This document shows, piece by piece, positions 23,151-35,328 of a stretch of 64,000 bases of DNA. The stretch comes from Hyperoodon ampullatus (lineage: Eukaryota; Chordata; Mammalia; Artiodactyla; Ziphiidae): NCBI GenBank assembly GCA_949752795.1, contig CATKHW010000364.1, positions 1 to 64,000 on the forward strand. The letters are read 5' to 3'. The notes beneath the pieces were generated by a model that worked only from the letters and a program-made list of their open reading frames with translations, did no database searches and had not been told where the DNA came from. Every line of letters starts with the position of its first letter. Within the stretch, counting starts at the first letter, position 1. Both the position numbers and the translations under genes were made by a program.

Positions 23151-24894
23151 CTGGGAAATTCTTTACAATTCCTTCAGGGTCTCTGATGAAACCTGAAATG
23201 ACCCTATCTACAATGACAGCTGGATGTGGCATAAGCCTGGACACTTGGGACTGAGAGGATTGGTGAGATTGGGTGAGCAAATGCAGACCCTTTAAAGCAA
23301 TAATGCATGGCACACATTCCATGGGTCCCAACTCTCCAGGTTGAAGGGAATATTACTACAGATATAACATGTATGGGAATCCTAGAGAACGGACACACTG
23401 TGAATACGAAAGGTTTCTAAAACTCAACGAATAGTCCCTCTCCTGGTGCTCCGGTTTGACTTTCCATCTGCTTTATTATCAACCTCCCAACTTGGAGAGA
23501 CAGCCCCTTTAACCTCCTGGTTCGCACAGGTTGCCAATTTGGCAGAGGATGAAAGGGAAGAGGGAGAACCAATGAGAGAGTAGCTGTTAGGCATTTGGAC
23601 GGGCACATATCACTGTAATTTCCCGGCAGGAAGAAGAATTAACCAAAGTCTCAGCCACCCACCGGGAATCAGTATAGATCCTGAACCAAAATTTTGGACT
23701 TGCGGTCAGCTCACCAAAAACGAGTTGAAAAATGGAGCTCAGGGGCACAGCAATTCACAAACTGGCCGAGTAATAAAGGACAACTATCGTCCAAAAATCT
23801 GTTGAGGGAAGGCAACGAGGTGGACTTGAAAGCGAGGCAGAATAGCAGGAAACAGATTTCAAGAGGTACGTTGGAATCGCCTTTAAAGCACAGGAAGAGG
23901 GGCACAACTTCGACAATGATGCACTTGGCCAAAAAGGGCGTATGCGTTTTCTCCTGAATATATTCAGGAGAAAACGCATACGCCCTTTTTGGCCAAGCAA
24001 GCAAGCGGGCAATGCAAATCTGCACTACAAAGAAGTATCACTTCCCACCGGTCAAAAGGGACATCCACAAAATGTGTAAAAACCAGAAAGGCAAGACAGG
24101 CCCTGGAGAACAGGGAGCCTTGTTATGCTGATGGGCGGGATGTAAATTGCCAACTGCCTCTCTGGAGGAGTGCATTGTGTTCCCTAAAACAAGTAAACAA
24201 CAGAGCTACAGAGCCAAGGGCACTTCCAGTCCAGGGAATATACCTTGGGAAAACTGAAAATCAAAAAGACACAGCCACCCCAAAATTTAGGGCTGCACTG
24301 CTTACAAGGACCTCAACTTGGGTACAACTTAAATATCCCAGGAAATATAAAAATGGTTCAAAAAATTGTGGTACTTACGTACGATGGAATATCCCTCAGC
24401 CATGAAATCAATGTCATAAGACCAGTAGCAGCAAAATGGGTGGATTCAGGTACGATGATTCTAAGTGAAATAAGTCACACAGAAAAAGAAACTTATCATA
24501 AGATATCACTTATGAAGATCCTGTAAACATGGCTACACTTGAACTGAGTTAGGAAAGAGAACAGTGTCTCACATTTAGAAAACACTCTTATGCCTGCTTA
24601 AGGGGGAAGGAGAGGTGGGGTGATGCATAAAACCAGAGTTTGATATAAGCACAGGTACCGTTCCAAAAACCAACTATGGAATAGACAAGACCTACACCTT
24701 CCTCAGTGAAAGGGACTCAAAACCCCATATTTCCCGCAGAGGAATATATCTGACTAGTAAAGTAAGAATCTTAAAACCTATGTATTGATATGTCTCCGTA
24801 AGTGAATCAAGTGTGTCTAGACTGGGATAAATATGGCAGCGAGAATCAGCTCAAACCCACTATAAAAAGGAATTTCAAAAATAAAACAAAAAAA
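23151..24894 (+). repeat. Satellite unit 14 (1,744 bp, GAGGTGGAC class)
   Basis: The palindrome at 23,924-23,997 is perfect. No difference from unit 13 was noticed by eye. Last unit with the AGTAA duplication (about 24,757). Confidence 0.95.
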
Positions 24895-26633
24895 CTGGGA
24901 AATTCTTTACAATTCCTTCAGGGTCTCTGATGAAACCTGAAATGACCCTATCTACAATGACAGCTGGATGTGGCATAAGCCTGCACACTTGGGACTGAGA
25001 GGATTGGTGAGATTGGGTGAGCAAATGCAGACCCTTTAAAGCAATAATGCATGGCACACATTCCATGGGTCCCAACTCTCCAGGTTGAAGGGAATATTAC
25101 TACAGATATAACATGTATGGGAATCCTAGAGAACGGACACACTGTGAATACGAAAGGTTTCTAAAACTCAACGAATAGTCCCTCTCCTGGTGCTCCGGTT
25201 TGACTTTCCATCTGCTTTATTATCAACCTCCCAACTTGGAGAGACAGCCCCTTTAACCTCCTGGTTCGCACAGGTTGCCAATTTGGCAGAGGATGAAAGG
25301 GAAGAGGGAGAACCAATGAGAGAGTAGCTGTTAGGCATTTGGACGGGCACATATCACTGTAATTTCCCGGCAGGAAGAAGAATTAACCAAAGTCTCAGCC
25401 ACCCACCGGGAATCAGTATAGATCCTGAACCAAAATTTTGGACTTGCGGTCAGCTCACCAAAAACGAGTTGAAAAATGGAGCTCAGGGGCACAGCAATTC
25501 ACAAACTGGCCGAGTAATAAAGGACAAGTATCGTCCAAAAATCTGTTGAGGGAAGGCAACGAGGTGGACTTGAAAGCGAGGCAGAATAGCAGGAAACAGA
25601 TTTCAAGAGGTACGTTGGAATCGCCTTTAAAGCACAGGAAGAGGGGCACAACTTCGACAATGATGCACTTGGCCAAAAAGGGCGTATGCGTTTTCTCCTG
25701 AATATATTCAGGAGAAAACCCATACGCCCTTTTTGGCCAAGCAAGCAAGCGGGCAATGCAAATCTGCACTACAAAGAAGTATCACTTCCCACCGGTCAAA
25801 AGGGACATCCACAAAATGTGTAAAAACCAGAAAGGCAAGACAGGCCCTGGAGAACAGGGTGCCTTGTTATGCTGATGGGCGGGATGTAAATTGCCAACTG
25901 CCTCTCTGGAGGAGTGCATTGTGTTCCCTAAAACAAGTAAACAACAGAGCTACAGAGCCAAGGGCACTTCCAGTCCAGGGAATATACCTTGGGAAAACTG
26001 AAAATCAAAAAGACACAGCCACCCCAAAATTTAGGGCTGCACTGCTTACAAGGACCTCAACTTGGGTACACCTTAAATATCCCAGGAAATATAAAAATGG
26101 TTCAAAAAAGTGTGGTACTTACGTACGATGGAATATCCCTCAGCCATGAAATCAATGTCATAAGACCAGTAGCAGCAAAATGGGTGGATTCAGGTACGAT
26201 GATTCTAAGTGAAATAAGTCACACAGAAAAAGAAACTTATCATAAGATATCACTTATGAAGATCCTGTAAACATGGCTACACTTGAACTGAGTTAGGAAA
26301 GAGAACAGTGTCTCACATTTAGAAAACACTCTTATGCCTGCTTAAGGGGGAAGGAGAGGTGGGGTGATGCATAAAACCAGAGTTTGATATAAGCACAGGT
26401 ACCGTTCCAAAAACCAACTATGGAATAGACAAGACCTACACCTTCCTCAGTGAAAGGGACTCAAAACCCCATATTTCCCGCAGAGGAATATATCTGACTA
26501 GTAAGAATCTTAAAACCTATGTATTGATATGTCTCCGTAAGGGAATCATGTGTGTCTAGAATGGCATAAACATGGCAGCGAGAATCAGCTCAAACCCACT
26601 ATAAAAAGGAATTTCAAAAACAAAACAAAAAAG
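24895..26633 (+). repeat. Satellite unit 15 (1,739 bp, class P)
   Basis: The palindrome at 25,668-25,741 has one right-arm mismatch (AAAACCCATACG). GACAAGTATCG and AAAAAAGTGTGG are private to class P. The AGTAA duplication is lost from here on. Open CAG codon. Confidence 0.95.
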
Positions 26634-28371
26634 CTGGGAAATTCTTTACAATTCCTTCAGGGTCTCTGATGAAACCTGGAATGACCCTATCTACAACGAC
26701 AGCTGGATGTGGCATAAGGCTGGACACTTTGGACTGAGAGGATTGGTGAGATTGGGTGAACAAATGCAGACCATTTAAAGCATTAATGCATGGCACCCAT
26801 TCCATGGGTCACAGCTCTCCAGGTTGAAGGGAATATTACTACAGTTATAACATGTACGGGAAACCTAGAGAACGGACACACTGTGAATACAAAAGGTTTC
26901 TAAAACTCAACGAATAGTCCCTCTCCTGGTGCTCCGGTTTGACTTTCCGTCTGCTTTACTATCAACCTCCCAACTTGGAGAGACAGTCCCTTTAACCGCC
27001 TGGTTCGCACAGGTTGCCAATTTGGCAGAGGATGAAAGGGAAGAGGGAGAACCAATGAGAGAGTAGCTGTTACGCATTTGGACGGGCATATATCACTCTA
27101 ATTTCCCAGCAGAAAGAAGAATTAACCAAAGTCTCAGCCCCCCACCGGGAACCAGCATAGATCCTGAACCAAAATTTTGGACCTGCGGTCAGCTCACCAA
27201 AAACGAGTTGAAAAATGGAGCTCAGGGGCACAGCAATTCACAAACTGGCCGAGTAATAAAGGACAACTATCGTCCAAAAATCTGTTGAGGGAAGGCAACG
27301 AGGTGGACTTGAAAGCGAAGCAGAATAGCAGGAAACAGATTTCAAGAGGTACGTTGGAATCACCTCTAAAGCACTGGATGAGGGGCACAACTTCGGCAAT
27401 GATGCACGTGGCCAAAAAGGGTGTATGCGTTTTCTCCTGAATATATTCAGGAGAAAACGCATACGCCCTTTTTCGCCAAGCAAGCAATCGGGCAATGCAA
27501 ATCTGCATTACAAAGAAGTATCACTTACCACCGGTCAAAAGGGACATCCACAAAATGTGTAAAAACCAGAAAGGCAAGACAGGCACTGGAGAACAGGGAG
27601 CCTTGTTATGCTGATGGGTGGATGTAAATTGCCAAATGCCTCTCTGGAGGAGTACATTGTGTTCCCTAAAACAAGTAAAGAACAGAGCTACAGAGCCAAG
27701 GGCACTTCCAGTCTAAGGAATATACCTTTGGAAAACTGAATATCAAAAAGACACAGCCACCCCAAAATTTAGGGCTGCACTGCTTACAAGGACCTCAACT
27801 TGGGTACACCTTAAATATCCCAGGAAATATAAAAATGGTTCAAAAAATTGTGGTACTTACGTACGATGGAATATCCCTCAGCCATGAAATCAATGTCATA
27901 AGACCAGTAGCAGCAAAATGGGTGGATTCAGGTACGATGATTCTAAGTGAAATAAGTCACACAGAGAAAGAAACTTATCATAAGATATCACTTATGAAGA
28001 TCCTGTAAACATGGCTACACTTGAACTGAGTTAGGAAAGAGAACAGTGTCTCACATTTAGAAAACACTCTTATGCCTGCTTAAGGGGGAAGGAGAGGTGG
28101 GGTGATGCATAAAACCAGAGTTTGATATAAGCACAGGTACCGTTCCAAAAACCAACTATGGAATAGACAAGACCTACACCTTCCTCAGTGAAAGGGACTC
28201 AAAACCCCATATTTCCCGCAGAGGAATATATCTGACTAGTAAGAATCTTAAAACCTCTGTATTGATATGTCTCCGTAAGGGAATCAAGTGTGTCTAGACT
28301 GGGATAAATATGGCAGCGAGAATCAGCTCAAACCCACTATAAAAAGGAATTTCAAAAACAAAACAAAAAAA
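26634..28371 (+). repeat. Satellite unit 16 (1,738 bp, class Q)
   Basis: The palindrome at 27,407-27,480 has three mismatches (GCACGTGGCC, GGGTGTATG, TTTTTCGCC). Many class-specific changes: CATTAATGCATGG, AGTTATAACATG, GGGAAACCTAG, CAGCCCCCCACC, GACCTGCGG, AAGCGAAGCAG. Confidence 0.95.
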
Positions 28372-28914
28372 CTGGGAAATTCTTTACAATTCCTTCAGGG
28401 TCTCTGATGAAACCTGAAATGACCCTATCTACAATGACAGCTGGATGTGGCATAAGGCTGGACACTTGGGACTGAGAGGATTGGTGAGATTGGGTGAACA
28501 AATGCAGACCCTTTAAAGCAATAATGCATGGCCCACATTCCATGGGTCCCAACTCTCCAGGTTGAAGGGAATATTACTACAGATATAACATGTACGGGAA
28601 TCCTAGAGAACGGACACACTGTGAATACGAAAGGTTTCTAAAACTCAACGAATAGTCCCTCTCCTGGTGCTCCGGTTTGACTTTCCATCTGCTTTATTAT
28701 CAACCTCCCAACTTGGAGAGACAGCCCCTTTAACCTCCTGGTTCGCACAGGTTGCCAATTTGGCAGAGGATGAAAGGGAAGAGGGAGAACCAATGAGAGA
28801 GTAGCTGTTAGGCATTTGGACGGGCACATATCACTGTAATTTCCCGGCAGGAAGAAGAATTAACCAAAGTCTCAGCCACCCACCGGGAATCAGTATAGAT
28901 CCTGAACCAAAATT

Positions 28915-29352
28915 TTGGACTTGCGGTCAGCTCACCAAAAACGAGTTGAAAAATGGAGCTCAGGGGCACAGCAATTCACAAACTGGCCGAGTAATAAAGG
29001 ACAACTATCGTCCAAAAATCTGTTGAGGGAAGGCAACGAGGCGGACTTGAAAGCGAGGCAGAATAGCAGGAAACAGATTTCAAGAGGTACGTTGGAATCG
29101 CCTTTAAAGCACAGGAAGAGGGGCACAACTTCGACAATGATGCACTTGGCCAAAAAGGGCGTATGCGTTTTCTCCATAACATATTCAGGAGAAAACGCAT
29201 ACGCCCTTTTTGGCCAAGCAAGCAAGTGGGCAATGCAAATCTGCACTACAAAGAAGTATCACTTCCAACCGGTCAAAAGGGACATCCACAAAATGTGTAA
29301 AAACCAGAAAGGCAAGACAGGCCCTGGAGAACAGGGAGCCTTGTTATGCTGA
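28915..29352 (+). pseudogene. 145-codon ORF2 frame continuous through the palindrome
   Basis: In R-type and V-type units the palindrome centre is changed from TGAATA to ATAACA, which removes the TGA. The ancestral ORF2 frame is then open from before the palindrome (KHRKRGTTSTMMHL) through a 28-codon insert to MQICTTKKYH and GALLC, ending at TGA. Sibling copies are at 37,610-38,047, 44,567-45,004, 49,781-50,218 and 56,737-57,174. The first codon of the frame is TTG, and no promoter or Kozak context was recognised. I regard it as a chance opening, but it shows that the palindrome insert is a multiple of three. Confidence 0.7.
29145..29218. repeat. Palindrome with altered centre (R/V class)
   Basis: The outer 31 bp of each arm are intact, but the left side of the centre reads CCATAACATATTC where the usual form is CCTGAATATATTC. 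Three clustered substitutions create a small unpaired centre. The same variant is in units 17, 22, 26, 29 and 33, so it arose once and was copied with the higher-order repeats. Confidence 0.9.
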
Positions 29353-30111
29353 TGGGCGGGATGTAAATTGCCAACTGCCTCTCTGGAGGAGTGCATTGTG
29401 TTCCCTAAAACAAGTAAACAACAGAGCTACAGAGCCAAGGGCACTTCCAGTCTAGGGAATATACCTGGGAAAAACTGAAAATCAATAAGACAGTGCCACC
29501 CCAAAATTTAGGGCTGCACTGCTTACAAGGACCTCAACTTGGGTACACCTTAAATATCCCAGGAAATATAAAATTGGTTCAAAAAATTGTGGTACTTACG
29601 TACGATGGAATATCCCTCAGCCATGAAATCAATGTCATAAGACCAGTAGCAGCAAAATGGGTGGATTCAGGTACGATGATTTTAAGTGAAATAAGTCACA
29701 GAGAAAAAGGAACTTATCATAAGTTATCACTTATGAAGATCCTGTAAACATGGCTACACTTGAACTGAGTTAGGAAAGAGAACAGTGTCTCACATTTAGA
29801 AAACACTCTTATGCCTGCTTAAGGGGGAAGGAGAGGTGGGGTGATGCATTAAACCAGAGTTTGATATAAGCACAGGTACCGTTCCAAAAACCAACTATGG
29901 AATAGACAAGACCTGCACCTTCCTCAGTGAAAGGGTCTCAAAACCCCATATTTCCAGGAGAAGAATATATCTTACTAGTAAGAATCTTAAAACCTATGTA
30001 TTGATATGTCTCCGTAAGGGAATCAAGTGTGTCTAGACTGGCACAAACATGGCAGCAAGAATCAGCTCAAACCCACTATAAAAAGGAATTTCAAAAACAA
30101 AACAAAAAAAA

Positions 30112-31850
30112 CTGGGAAATTCTTTACAATTCCTTCAGGGTCTCTGATGAAACCTGAAATGACCCTATCTACAATGACAGCTGGATGTGGCATAAGGCTG
30201 GACACTTGGGACTGAGAGGATTGGTGAGATTGGGTGAGCAAATGCAGACCCTTTAAAGCAATAATGCATGGCACACATTCCATGGGTCCCAACTCTCCAG
30301 GTTGAAGGGAATATTACTACAGATATAACATGTACGGGAATCCTAGAGAACGGACACACTGTGAATATGAAAGGTTTCTAAAACTCAACGAATAGTCCCT
30401 CTCCTGGTGCTCCAGTTTGACTTTCCATCTGCTTTATTATCAACCTCCCAACTTGGAGAGACAGCCCCTTTAACCTCCTGGTTCGCACAGGTTGCCAATT
30501 TGGCAGAGGATGAAAGGGAAGAGGGAGAACCAATGAGAGAGTAGCTGTTAGGCATTTGGACGGGCACATATCACTGTAATTTCCCGGCAGGAAGAAGAAT
30601 TAACCAAAGTCTCAGCCACCCACCGGGAATCAGTATAGATCCGGAACCAAAATTTTGGACTTGCGGTCAGCTCACCAAAAACGAGGTGAAAAATGGAGCT
30701 CAGGGGCACAGCAATTCACAAACTGGCCGAGTAATAAAGGACAACTATCGTCCAAAAATCTGTTGAGGGAAGGCAACGAGGCGGACTTGAAAGCGTGGCA
30801 GAATAGCAGGAAACAGATTTCAAGAGGTACGTTGGAATCACCTTTAAAGCACACGAAGAGGGGCACAACTTCGACAATGATGCACTTGGCCAAAAAGGGC
30901 GTATGAGTTTTCTCCTGAATATATTCAGGAGAAAACGCATACGCCCTTTTTGGCAAAGCAAGCAAGCGGGCAATGCAAATCTGCACTACAAAGAAGTATC
31001 ACTTCCCACCGGTCAAAAGGGACATCCACAAAATGTGTAAAAACCAGAAAGGCAAGACAGGCCCTGGAGAACAGGGAGCCTTGTTATGCTGATGGGCGGG
31101 ATGTAAATTGCCAACTGCCTCTCTGGAGGAGTGCATTGTGTTCCCTAAAACAAGTAAACAACAGAGCTACAGAGCCAAGGGCACTTCCAGTCTAGGGAAT
31201 ATACCTTGGGAAAATTGAAAATCAAAAAGACACAGCCACCCCAAAATTTAGGGCTGCACTGCTTACAAGGACCTCAACTTGGGTACACCTTAAATATCCC
31301 AGGACATATAAAAATGGTTCAAAAAATTGTGGTACTTACGTACGATGGAATATCCCTCAGCCATGAAATCAATGTCATAAGACCAGTAGCAGCAAAATGG
31401 GTGGATTCAGGTACGATGATTCTAAGTGAAATAAGTCACACAGAAAAAGAAACTTATCATAAGATATCACTTATGAAGATCCTGTAAACATGGCTACACT
31501 TGAACTGAGTTAGGAAAGAGAACAGTGTCTCACATTTAGAAAACACTCTTATGCCTGCTTAAGGGGGAAGGAGAGGTGGGGTGATGCATAAAACCAGAGT
31601 TTGATATAAGCACAGGTACCGTTCCAAAAACCAACTATGGAATAGACAAGACCTACACCTTCCTCAGTGAAAGGGACTCAAAACCCCATATTTCCCGCAG
31701 AGGAATATATCTGACTAGTAAGAATCTTAAAACCTATGTATTGATATGTCTCCGTAAGGGAATCAAGTGTGTCTAGACTGGGATAAATATGGCAGCGAGA
31801 ATCAGCTCAAACCCACTATAAAAAGGAATTTCAAAAATAAAACAAAAAAA
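30112..31850 (+). repeat. Satellite unit 18 (1,739 bp, class S)
   Basis: The palindrome at 30,885-30,958 has two mismatches (GTATGAG, TTTTTGGCAAAG). Marked by GATCCGGAACC, AACGAGGTG and GGACATATAAAAATGG. Confidence 0.95.
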
Positions 31851-33589
31851 CTGGGAAATTCTTTACAATTCCTTCAGGGTCTCTGATGAAACCTGAAATG
31901 ACCCTATCTACAATGACAGCTGGATGTGGCATAAGGCTGGACACTTGGGACTGAGAGGATTGGTGAGATTGGGTGAGCAAATGCAGACCCTTTAAAGCAA
32001 TAATGCATGGCACACATTCCATGGGTCCCAACTCTCCAGGTTGAAGGGAATATTACTACAGATATAACATGTACGGGAATCCTAGAGAACGGACACACTG
32101 TGAAAACGAAAGGTTTCTAAAACTCAACGAATAGTCCCTCTCCTGGTGCTCCGGGTTGACTTTCCATCTCCTTTATTATCAACCTCCCAACTTGGAGAGA
32201 CAGCCCCTTTAACCTCCTGGTTCGCACAGGTTGCCAATTTGGCAGAGGATGAAAGGGAAGAGGGAGAACCAATGAGAGAGTAGCTGTTAGGCATTTGGAC
32301 GGGCACATATCACTGTAATTTCCCGGCAGGAAGAAGAATTAACCAAAGTCTCAGCCACCCACCGGGAATCAGTATAGATCCAGAACCAAAATTTTGGACT
32401 TGCGGTCAGCTCACCAAAAACGAGTTGAAAAATGGAGCTCAGGGGCACAGCAATTCACTAACTGGCCGAGTAATAAAGGACAACTATCGTCCAAAAATCT
32501 GTTGAGGGAAGGCAACGAGGCGGACTTGAAAGCGAGGCAGAATAGCAGGAAACAGATTTCAAGAGGTACGTTGGAATCGCCTTGAAAGCACAGGAAGAGG
32601 GGCACAACTTCGACAATGATGCACTTGGCCAAAAAGGGCGTATGCGTTTTCTCCTGAATATATTCAGGAGAAAACGCATACGCCCTTTTTGGCCAAGCAA
32701 GCAAGTGGGCAATGCAAATCTGCACTACAAAGAAGTATCACTTCCCACCGGTCAAAAGGGACATCCACAAAATGTGTAAAAACCAGAAAGGCAAGACAAG
32801 CCCTGGAGAACAGGGAGCCTTGTTATGCTGATGGGCGGGATGTAAATTGCCAACTGCCTCTCTGGAGGAGTGCATTGTGTTCCCTAAAACAAGTAAACAA
32901 CACAGCTACAGAGCCAAGGGCACTTCCAGTCTAGGGAATATACCTGGGAAAAACTTAAAATCAAAAAGACACAGACACCCCAAAATTTAGGGCTGCACTG
33001 CTTACAAGGACCTCAACTTGGGTACACCTTAAATATCCCAGGAAATATAAAAATGGTTCAAAAAATTGTGGTACTTACGTACGATGGAATATCCCTCAGC
33101 CATGAAATCAATGTCATAAGAACAGTAGCAGCAAAATGGGTGGATTCAGGTACGATGATTCTAAGTGAAATATGTCACACAGAAAAAGAAACTTATCATA
33201 AGATATCACTTATGAAGATCCTGTAAACATGGTTACACTTGAACTGAGTTAGGAAAGAGAACAGTGTCTCACATTTAGAAAACACTCTTTTGCCTGTTTA
33301 AGGGGGAAGGAGAGGTGGGGTGATGCATAAAACCAGAGTTTGATATAAGCACAGGTACCGTTCCAAAAACCAATTATGGAATAGACAAGACCTACACCTT
33401 CCTCAGTGAAAGGGACTCAAAACCCCATATTTCCCGCAGAGGAATATATCTGACTAGTAAGAATCTTAAAACCTATGTATTGATATGTCTCCGTAAGGGA
33501 ATCAAGTGTGTCTAGACTGGGATAAATATGGCAGCGAGAATCAGCTCAAACCCACTATAAAAAGGAATTTCAAAAATAAAACAAAAAAA
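31851..33589 (+). repeat. Satellite unit 19 (1,739 bp, class T)
   Basis: The palindrome at 32,624-32,697 is perfect. Marked by GTGAAAACGAAAGG, CTCCGGGTTGAC, GATCCAGAACC, TTCACTAACTGG and CCTTGAAAGCAC. Confidence 0.95.
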
Positions 33590-35328
33590 CTGGGAAATTC
33601 TTTACAATTCCTTCAGGGTCTCTGATGAAACCTGAAATGACCCTATCTACAATGACAGCTGGATGTGGCATAAGGCTGGACACTTGGGACTGAGAGGATT
33701 GGTGAGATTGGGTGAGCAAATGCAGACCCTTTAAAGCAATAATGCATGGCACACATTCCATGGGTCCCAACTCTCCAGGTTGAAGGGAATATTACTACAG
33801 ATATAACATGTATGGGAATCCTAGAGAACGGACACACTGTGAATACGAAAGGTTTCTAAAACTCAACGAATAGTCCCTCTCCTGGTGCTCCGGTTTGACT
33901 TTCCATCTGCTTTATTATCAACCTCCCAACTTGGAGAGACAGCCCCTTTAACCTCCTGGTTCGCACAGGTTGCCAATTTGGCAGAGGATGAAAGGGAAGA
34001 GGGAGAACCAATGAGAGAGTAGCTGTTAGGCATTTGGACGGGCACATATCACTGTAATTTCCCGGCAGGAAGAAGAATTAACCAAAGTCTCAGCCACCCA
34101 CCGGGAATCAGTATAGATCCTGAACCAAAATTTTGGACTTGCGGTCAGCTCACCAAAAACGAGTTGAAAAATGGAGCTCAGGGGCACAGCAATTCACAAA
34201 CTGGCCGAGTAATAAAGGACAAGTATCGTCCAAAAATCTGTTGAGGGAAGGCAACGAGGTGGACTTGAAAGCGAGGCAGAATAGCAGGAAACAGATTTCA
34301 AGAGGTACGTTGGAATCGCCTTTAAAGCACAGGAAGAGGGGCACAACTTCGACAATGATGCACTTGGCCAAAAAGGGCGTATGCGTTTTCTCCTGAATAT
34401 ATTCAGGAGAAAACCCATACGCCCTTTTTGGCCAAGCAAGCAAGCGGGCAATGCAAATCTGCACTACAAAGAAGTATCACTTCCCACCGGTCAAAAGGGA
34501 CATCCACAAAATGTGTAAAAACCAGAAAGGCAAGACAGGCCCTGGAGAACAGGGTGCCTTGTTATGCTGATGGGCGGGATGTAAATTGCCAACTGCCTCT
34601 CTGGAGGAGTGCATTGTGTTCCCTAAAACAAGTAAACAACAGAGCTACAGAGCCAAGGGCACTTCCAGTCCAGGGAATATACCTTGGGAAAACTGAAAAT
34701 CAAAAAGACACAGCCACCCCAAAATTTAGGGCTGCACTGCTTACAAGGACCTCAACTTGGGTACACCTTAAATATCCCAGGAAATATAAAAATGGTTCAA
34801 AAAAGTGTGGTACTTACGTACGATGGAATATCCCTCAGCCATGAAATCAATGTCATAAGACCAGTAGCAGCAAAATGGGTGGATTCAGGTACGATGATTC
34901 TAAGTGAAATAAGTCACACAGAAAAAGAAACTTATCATAAGATATCACTTATGAAGATCCTGTAAACATGGCTACACTTGAACTGAGTTAGGAAAGAGAA
35001 CAGTGTCTCACATTTAGAAAACACTCTTATGCCTGCTTAAGGGGGAAGGAGAGGTGGGGTGATGCATAAAACCAGAGTTTGATATAAGCACAGGTACCGT
35101 TCCAAAAACCAACTATGGAATAGACAAGACCTACACCTTCCTCAGTGAAAGGGACTCAAAACCCCATATTTCCCGCAGAGGAATATATCTGACTAGTAAG
35201 AATCTTAAAACCTATGTATTGATATGTCTCCGTAAGGGAATCATGTGTGTCTAGAATGGCATAAACATGGCAGCGAGAATCAGCTCAAACCCACTATAAA
35301 AAGGAATTTCAAAAACAAAACAAAAAAG
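33590..35328 (+). repeat. Satellite unit 20 (1,739 bp, class P)
   Basis: The palindrome at 34,363-34,436 has the same right-arm mismatch as unit 15. Its first ~90 bases differ from unit 15 (GGCTGGAC), which locates the pentamer junction. Open CAG codon. Confidence 0.95.

Larger units (their letters stand above)
17919..24894 (+). repeat. Homogenised single-unit run (units 11-14)
   Basis: Four consecutive 1,744-bp units of the same GAGGTGGACTTG class all have a perfect palindrome, the AGTAA duplication and the open CAG codon. Units 11 and 12 share ATACCCTGGG near 19,007 and 20,751. Units 13 and 14 share GCATAAGCCTGG and TATGGG, and I saw no difference between them by eye. Stepwise sharing between neighbours is the signature of recent one-unit expansion. 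Confidence 0.85.
28372..30111 (+). repeat. Satellite unit 17 (1,740 bp, class R)
   Basis: The palindrome at 29,145-29,218 has the altered centre. Shows GGCCCACATTCC and, in the tail, CCAGGAGAAGAATATATC and GCACAAACATGGCAGCAAG. Opens the 145-codon frame. Confidence 0.95.
24985..33679 (+). repeat. Pentameric higher-order repeat P-Q-R-S-T, copy 1
   Basis: Five successive units (15-19) are repeated in the same order 8,695 bp later. Copies differ at only a few bases that I noticed, for example 26,807 G/A, and CCCACATT near 28,532 versus CCCATATT near 37,227. The left edge lies between 24,985 and 25,118. Unit 15 has GCCTGCAC at 24,979-24,986 where unit 20 has GCTGGAC, but both carry TATGGG at 25,116 and 33,811. 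This implies a very recent segmental duplication or unequal exchange. Confidence 0.9.
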
